A stretch of 64,000 nt of DNA, from assembly GCF_030418125.1 (NCBI RefSeq), contig NZ_JAUHTR010000015.1, positions 28,089 through 92,088 on the forward strand, given 5' to 3'. The notes below the pieces were generated by a model, which worked only from the letters and a program-made list of their open reading frames with translations, did no database searches and was not told the origin of the DNA. This DNA comes from Fictibacillus fluitans (GTDB taxonomy: Bacteria > Bacillota > Bacilli > Bacillales > Fictibacillaceae). A program made the translations under genes and the position numbers. Shown in pieces: positions 59,715 through 64,000 of the stretch (positions are counted from its first letter, which is position 1; every line of letters begins with the position of its first letter).

Positions 59715-60824
59715 TCATATATTGGAAGAAAGCGTCGTAAAATCAATTTCTTTGTAATACGTGTCTTTGACCAGCAGATTTGGACCAAGACATTTGACGG
59801 CCGGGCAATGGCAATTCACCGATTTTGCTGCCGGTGTATTGAACCATGCTTCATAAGCTTCAAGAAACGAGGTAGTTTGTATATTGCCGAGTGGGGGAGT
59901 ATCGCCAAAGTCAGTAACAATAATTTCCCCATCAAACAAATTTACGTTCAGACGGGAACGCCCATCGGGATCATTCCGGACGGTTACATTCTTCTCAGTG
60001 TACAGCCGCTTTAATAATTCCGTGTCTTCATTTGAAGCAGAGCAAGGATAAAAAGGCAGGGTTCCAAACAGCATCCACACGTCAGGATTGCGGACATCGA
60101 GCAGTCTGTGTATTGCCGACCGTGTATCCTCCAGTGACAACACCTGAAGTGAGCTGGCAAAGTCACTTGGGTACATAGGATGAATTTCATGGCGCTGGCA
60201 TCCCATTTCCTGAATATGATTATGAATCGTTTCAAGATGGGGCAGAGTTGTCTTGTTCAGCATGGTTTCTGCAGATACAAGGACGCCTCTTTTTGTCAGC
60301 TCTTGTGCATTATGTACCATCCGGCCAAACAATGCGGTCCGCTGTTCAAATGAAGGTTTCCGGTCCATTTGGGCAAAACCAATTTCGGCAAAGTCCTCCA
60401 GGGTGCCCCAATTATGGGAAATATGAAGAACATCCAAGTAGGGAAGAATAGGCTCATAACGTTCCAGGTCAAGGGTCAGGTTAGAATTGATTTGTGTTCT
60501 TGCCCCCCGTGACGACGCATAGCGAAGCAAAGGAACAACGTATTGTTCGACGGACTTTTTTGACATCATCGGCTCTCCGCCGGTGATGGAAAATGACCGG
60601 AGATCAGGAATTTCTTCCAACCGGCCAATAAGAAGTTCAAGCGACAGAGGTTCCGGATCCTTCACATTCAATGTATATCCCACAGCGCAGTGTGCGCAGC
60701 GCATATTGCAAAGATTTGTTGTCGTGACTTCGATATTGGAAAGCTGCATGGTGCCGTGTTTTTCGACATCCAAATAAGCTTCCCAGGGATCATGCTGGAT
60801 GGAAATTGGTTTTTTTACCATCAT
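59715..60824 (-). CDS. yfkAB: Radical SAM protein YfkAB
   Basis: 369 residues. The 4Fe-4S motif CNMRCAHC (CxxxCxxC) lies near residues 38-45, SITGGEPMM is the SAM-binding strand, and HPMYPSDFAS and the C-terminal cysteines (CHCPAVKCLGP) form the second conserved part that names the radical SAM/CxCxxxxC family. In B. subtilis this was first annotated as two genes, yfkA and yfkB; here it is one frame. The substrate is unknown. AAAGGAG lies 8 nt before the ATG at 60824. Confidence 0.88.
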   Translation of the reverse strand: MMVKKPISIQHDPWEAYLDVEKHGTMQLSNIEVTTTNLCNMRCAHCAVGYTLNVKDPEPLSLELLIGRLEEIPDLRSFSITGGEPMMSKKSVEQYVVPLLRYASSRGARTQINSNLTLDLERYEPILPYLDVLHISHNWGTLEDFAEIGFAQMDRKPSFEQRTALFGRMVHNAQELTKRGVLVSAETMLNKTTLPHLETIHNHIQEMGCQRHEIHPMYPSDFASSLQVLSLEDTRSAIHRLLDVRNPDVWMLFGTLPFYPCSASNEDTELLKRLYTEKNVTVRNDPDGRSRLNVNLFDGEIIVTDFGDTPPLGNIQTTSFLEAYEAWFNTPAAKSVNCHCPAVKCLGPNLLVKDTYYKEIDFTTLSSNI

Positions 60825-60990
60825 AAAAAAAACTCCTTTAGTAATAAAACGGGTAAAAATATCACGTTTCCGCAATCTATATAAATACACCATATGATAT
60901 CGCAATCGCTGCAAAAGAAAAAGGGCTGTGTGGATTTAATTGGCACAGATTCAATCCTCTGATACAGTATGAGGGAAAGGAGAGGTATAT

Positions 60991-61182
60991 GTGGGTAAAT
61001 CAGTGGAAGATAAATCATCTCAAAAAGATTACATTATAAATCGGGTAGACATGCTGCTGCAGGTGCTGGACTCAATTGATGCGGAAACTGCGGGAGTGGA
61101 AGAGATTGACCGTATCATCGGGATGCTCGATGATCTGGAACTCAAGTGCAAACAATTCCGCAATAATTGGGAAAAAGAATAA
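60991..61182 (+). CDS. SE1561 family small protein
   Basis: 63 residues: GKSVEDKSSQKDYIINRVDM, LLQVLDSIDAETAGVEEIDR and IIGMLDDLELKCKQF, two helices in the SE1561 pattern, uncharacterised proteins of Bacillales. The start is GTG with AAAGGAGAGG upstream. Confidence 0.7.
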   Translation: MGKSVEDKSSQKDYIINRVDMLLQVLDSIDAETAGVEEIDRIIGMLDDLELKCKQFRNNWEKE

Positions 61183-61280
61183 ATTGGAACGAAAAGTAAG
61201 CGCTCTTTTCACCTTTTTGTTATAATGGTATTGGTTTAAATCGATACAAATTATTTTTAAATAATAAAAGGGGTTAGAGC

Positions 61281-62825
61281 ATGGAAAAGTTTCAGGAGAG
61301 CATGTATAAGCTAATCGTGGAAACCTCAACAAATTTGCCAAAGGATGTCCGCAGAGCCATCGCGGCAGCGAAAATTCGCGAAAATGCAGGCACCCGAGCA
61401 GCAATGTCGTTAGACACGATTACAAAAAACATTAAAATGGCCGACGATAACGTTTCACCGATCTGTCAGGATACGGGACTGCCGACCTTTAAAATTAAAG
61501 TACCAGTTAACGTCAACCAAATCGAAATGAAAAAGGCGATTAAAAAAGCGGTTGCCGAGGCGACAAGTGATACGAAGCTTCGTCCCAACTCCGTGGATTC
61601 CATCACTGGCGAAAACAGCGGTGATAATCTTGGCGAGGGAACGCCTGTCATTAAATTTGAGCAATGGGAAAACGACTATATTGATGTCCGCCTGATTCTA
61701 AAAGGCGGCGGATGTGAAAATAAAAATATTCAATACAGCCTTCCAGCTGAACTTGAAGGGCTTGGCCGTGCAGGACGCGATCTTGATGGCATCAGAAAAT
61801 GCATCATGCATTCGGTTTACCAGGCGCAAGGCCAGGGATGCAGTGCCGGTTTCATCGGTGTAGGCATCGGAGGAGACCGTACAAGCGGTTACGAGCTTGC
61901 CAAGGAGATGCTGTTCCGCTCCGCGGATGATGTTAATTCGAATGAAAACCTGCGAAAGCTTGAAGAATACGTAATGGAAAATGCCAACAAGCTTGGCATC
62001 GGAACTATGGGCTTTGGCGGAGAAACCACCCTGCTTGGATGTAAAGTTGGCGTTATCAACCGTATTCCTGCCAGCTTCTTCGTATCCGTGGCCTATAATT
62101 GCTGGGCATACCGTCGTTTAGGCGTTAAGCTTGATCCGGCTACTGGTGAAATTCAAGAGTGGCTGTATCAAGAAGGCGAAGACGTCGACTTTGACAAAAT
62201 GAAGGAAGAAGCCGCTGCGGCCCTCGAGGAAAAAACGGAAGTGCGCCAGGTGACACTTGAAGCACCGATCACAGAAGAACAAATTCGTGAACTGCGCGTA
62301 GGTGACGTTGTTACAATCAACGGTATGATGCATACCGGACGTGACGCCATTCATAAATATTTAACCGACCATGATGCACCAGTAGATCTGAACGGACAAA
62401 TTATTTATCATTGCGGCCCGGTTATGGCCAAAGACGGTGAAGGCAACTGGGAGGTTAAAGCTGCCGGTCCAACAACCTCCATTCGCGAAGAGCCGTATCA
62501 GGGCGATATTATGAAGAAGTTCGGTATCCGTGCGGTTATCGGCAAGGGCGGAATGGGCAAAAAGACCCTTCAGGCGCTTGGCGAGCATGGCGGTGTTTAC
62601 TTGAACGCCATTGGCGGAGCGGCGCAGTATTATGCAGAGTGCATGCACAAAGTAGAAGGCGTTGATTTAATGCAATTTGGTATTCCGGAAGCCATGTGGC
62701 ATATTAACGTAAAAGGCTTTACCGCGGTCGTTACCATGGACTCCCACGGCAACAGCCTGCACCAGGACGTGGAAAATTCCTCACTGGAAAAACTCGCGCA
62801 ATTTAAAGAACCTGTTTTTAAATAA
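61281..62825 (+). CDS. fumA: Class I (4Fe-4S) fumarate hydratase
   Basis: 514 residues, single chain with the alpha part (cluster Cys in VSPICQDTGLPTFK near 60, GGGCENKNIQ near 135, CKVGVINRI near 255) and the beta part (VTINGMMHTGRDAIHKYL from about 335; GPTTSIREEPYQGDIMKKFG). It interconverts fumarate and malate in the TCA cycle using an oxygen-sensitive iron-sulfur cluster, unlike the class II FumC/CitG of B. subtilis. AAAGGGG precedes the ATG. Monocistronic; a decayed family A repeat follows. Confidence 0.95.
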   Translation: MEKFQESMYKLIVETSTNLPKDVRRAIAAAKIRENAGTRAAMSLDTITKNIKMADDNVSPICQDTGLPTFKIKVPVNVNQIEMKKAIKKAVAEATSDTKLRPNSVDSITGENSGDNLGEGTPVIKFEQWENDYIDVRLILKGGGCENKNIQYSLPAELEGLGRAGRDLDGIRKCIMHSVYQAQGQGCSAGFIGVGIGGDRTSGYELAKEMLFRSADDVNSNENLRKLEEYVMENANKLGIGTMGFGGETTLLGCKVGVINRIPASFFVSVAYNCWAYRRLGVKLDPATGEIQEWLYQEGEDVDFDKMKEEAAAALEEKTEVRQVTLEAPITEEQIRELRVGDVVTINGMMHTGRDAIHKYLTDHDAPVDLNGQIIYHCGPVMAKDGEGNWEVKAAGPTTSIREEPYQGDIMKKFGIRAVIGKGGMGKKTLQALGEHGGVYLNAIGGAAQYYAECMHKVEGVDLMQFGIPEAMWHINVKGFTAVVTMDSHGNSLHQDVENSSLEKLAQFKEPVFK

Positions 62826-62869
62826 AGAGCAATTAATAAAGATCGGGAGTTTTTTGAAGAAACCTCACT

Positions 62870-63041
62870 GCCAGTTGATTGGAGTGTAAGGTGCGAGACT
62901 CCTGGAAAAGCGGGACAGATGAGACCAATGAGGCGCTTGCGCCGTTCCCGCAGGAGCTTGCGACGAGGAAGTAGGTGCTCGCACCGGTGAGGCTCAGCGC
63001 CCGCCCTCGGAAAGCGAGCATCCTGAAACGGAAATCAACCA
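62870..63041 (+). repeat. Family A dispersed repeat, degenerate
   Basis: Core blocks ggtgcgagactcctggaaa, gcgggacagatgagacca, aggcgcttgcgccg, caccggtgaggctcagcg and ccgccctcggaaagcgagca, in the family order. The terminal arms (agtcaaaaattgacc) are not recognisable. It fills the gap between fumA and the terminator ahead of pdaA. Confidence 0.7.
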
Positions 63042-63061
63042 CTATCAAAGACATCTTTGTC

Positions 63062-63094
63062 AAAAAGACCGGCCAAGCTGCCGGTCTTTTTTTC
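63062..63094 (+). terminator. Terminator between fumA and pdaA
   Basis: Stem agaccggc/gccggtct with seven Ts. Confidence 0.85.
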
Positions 63095-63179
63095 ATGGCA
63101 AAGACTTCCTTGTATGCTTTTAATCCATACATAAAAACTAGAGGTATGGATGAATTCAGCAAGGAAGGAGAGAAACGCC

Positions 63180-63995
63180 ATGAAAAAGTGGGGAATATCC
63201 GCACTGATGATCGGTGCGATATTGCTGGTAACAACTCATACCGCTTATGCATTGCAGCCTTCAACTACCCGGCATGAGTGGTATTTTCAGAAGAAAGGGA
63301 ATGAAGTGCCGCCGACTACGGATCAGCGTTATCTGCAGCTTATGGAGAAATACGACGGTCTTTTTTTAGGAGACCCGCAGAGAAAAGACATTTATCTCAC
63401 CTTTGATAATGGGTATGAAAATGGCTACACTGATGATGTTTTGAATACGTTAAAGGCAAAAAAGGTGCCAGCCGCCTTCTTTGTCACCGGACATTTTATC
63501 AACACCCATCCAGACTTGATATTGCGTATGGCAAAGGAAGGCCATATTGTCGGAAATCATACAAACCACCATCCTGATATGACACAAATCAGTGCTGGCC
63601 GCATGAAAGAGGAATTGGAATCGGTTAAGCAAAAATATCAGAAAATCACGGGCAGAGATGATATGCATTATCTTCGTCCTCCACGTGGAGTGTTCAGCGA
63701 ACAGTCAATTTCCGTATCCAGGCAACTGGGATACCGGCATGTATTTTGGTCGCTGGCGTTTGTTGACTGGGAAGTGAACCGGCAGCGCGGCTGGCAATAT
63801 TCCTACAACAACATCATGAAACAGATTCACCCGGGCTGCATCCTGCTCCTTCACACAGTTTCAAGGGATAATGCAGAGGCACTGGGCAAAGCCATTGATG
63901 ATTTGAGAAAGCGAGGCTATACGTTCAAAAGCCTTGATGACTTGAAAATGGACAACCAGACAAAGAAACCAGCTCAAGAAAAAAGCCTTCGATAA
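63180..63995 (+). CDS. pdaA: Polysaccharide deacetylase PdaA (cortex muramic-delta-lactam)
   Basis: 271 residues. Signal peptide MKKWGISALMIGAILLVTTH with cleavage after YAL/AYA near residue 25. NodB domain motifs: YLTFDNGYENGY (catalytic Asp), GNHTNHHPD (zinc His pair), LRPPRGVFSE, and ILLLHTVSRDN. PdaA N-deacetylates muramic acid in the spore cortex, making the delta-lactam needed for germination lysis. AAGGAAGGAGAG precedes the ATG. The gene ends at a terminator cut by the window edge. Confidence 0.93.
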   Translation: MKKWGISALMIGAILLVTTHTAYALQPSTTRHEWYFQKKGNEVPPTTDQRYLQLMEKYDGLFLGDPQRKDIYLTFDNGYENGYTDDVLNTLKAKKVPAAFFVTGHFINTHPDLILRMAKEGHIVGNHTNHHPDMTQISAGRMKEELESVKQKYQKITGRDDMHYLRPPRGVFSEQSISVSRQLGYRHVFWSLAFVDWEVNRQRGWQYSYNNIMKQIHPGCILLLHTVSRDNAEALGKAIDDLRKRGYTFKSLDDLKMDNQTKKPAQEKSLR

Positions 63996-64000
63996 GGCTT
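63978..64000 (+). terminator. Terminator after pdaA (cut by window end)
   Basis: aaaaaagccttcgataaggctt: stem aagcctt/aaggctt with the T-run missing at the edge; overlaps the stop. Confidence 0.6.

Noticed and set aside
62833..63264. 143-residue protein on the minus strand across repeat family A
   Set aside because: Its sequence is the well-known false translation of this repeat and it overlaps the pdaA start.

Overview
The window looks like a chromosomal segment of an endospore-forming member of the Bacillaceae. The support is: bacillithiol genes (yojF-bshB2), a GerP germination cluster, a SAM (S-box) riboswitch, strong AGGAGG ribosome binding sites with frequent TTG/GTG starts, immune inhibitor A, and a block of genes that are also neighbours in Bacillus subtilis (yfkJ, yfkH, yfkF, yfkD, yfkAB, pdaA). 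I cannot fix the genus. No rRNA, tRNA, IS element, prophage or CRISPR array was seen. Intergenic space holds two families of dispersed repeats and two short 21-nt-period arrays.

Layout. 1-7.5 kb: the end of an ABC-F gene (ykpA), a DUF2188 protein, a cluster of tiny related peptide ORFs on the minus strand, a methyltransferase, a short-chain dehydrogenase, an orphan sdpR-sdpI pair and yerD. 7.5-15.5 kb: small stress or spore proteins, an AraC regulator with a GH4 glycosidase, a HIT protein, yojF-bshB2, pdxK and a glucose-type PTS IIA protein. 15.5-21 kb: yitJ-metH, the homocysteine remethylation operon, behind a SAM riboswitch. 21-27 kb: an MBL hydrolase, three GerPF-like paralogues behind a sigma-K-like promoter, a beta-lactamase-fold protein, an amino acid permease and an NhaC antiporter. 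27-33 kb: a LacI-regulated alpha-glucoside operon (repressor, lipoprotein, two permeases, GH13 glucosidase) with matching palindromic operators.

33-37.5 kb is a late-sporulation island. It holds a peroxiredoxin, a Gly/Pro/Tyr-rich protein, gerPF with an Hsp20-like gene, and gerPA-C-D-E-B with a second Hsp20-like gene. Most transcription units here have a match to the sigma-K promoter (AC, 16-17 nt, CATANNNTA). The peroxiredoxin is the most striking object in the window: a single in-frame UGA replaces exactly the peroxidatic cysteine (FTFV-UGA-PTE), and a small GC-rich hairpin with a GGUC loop starts 12 nt after it, where a bacterial SECIS element would sit. It is either a mother-cell selenoprotein or a nonsense allele at the worst possible codon.

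37.5-48 kb carries ribosome-associated functions. A Vga/VmlR-like ABC-F protein has an attenuator leader with a three-codon upstream ORF, yfmR follows, and an RsgA-type GTPase has a leader with a 24-codon ORF and stacked terminator hairpins; InhA protease lies between them. 48-64 kb is mostly housekeeping: a DUF3050 protein, YjbQ, a sirtuin, the yfk block, class I fumarase and pdaA.
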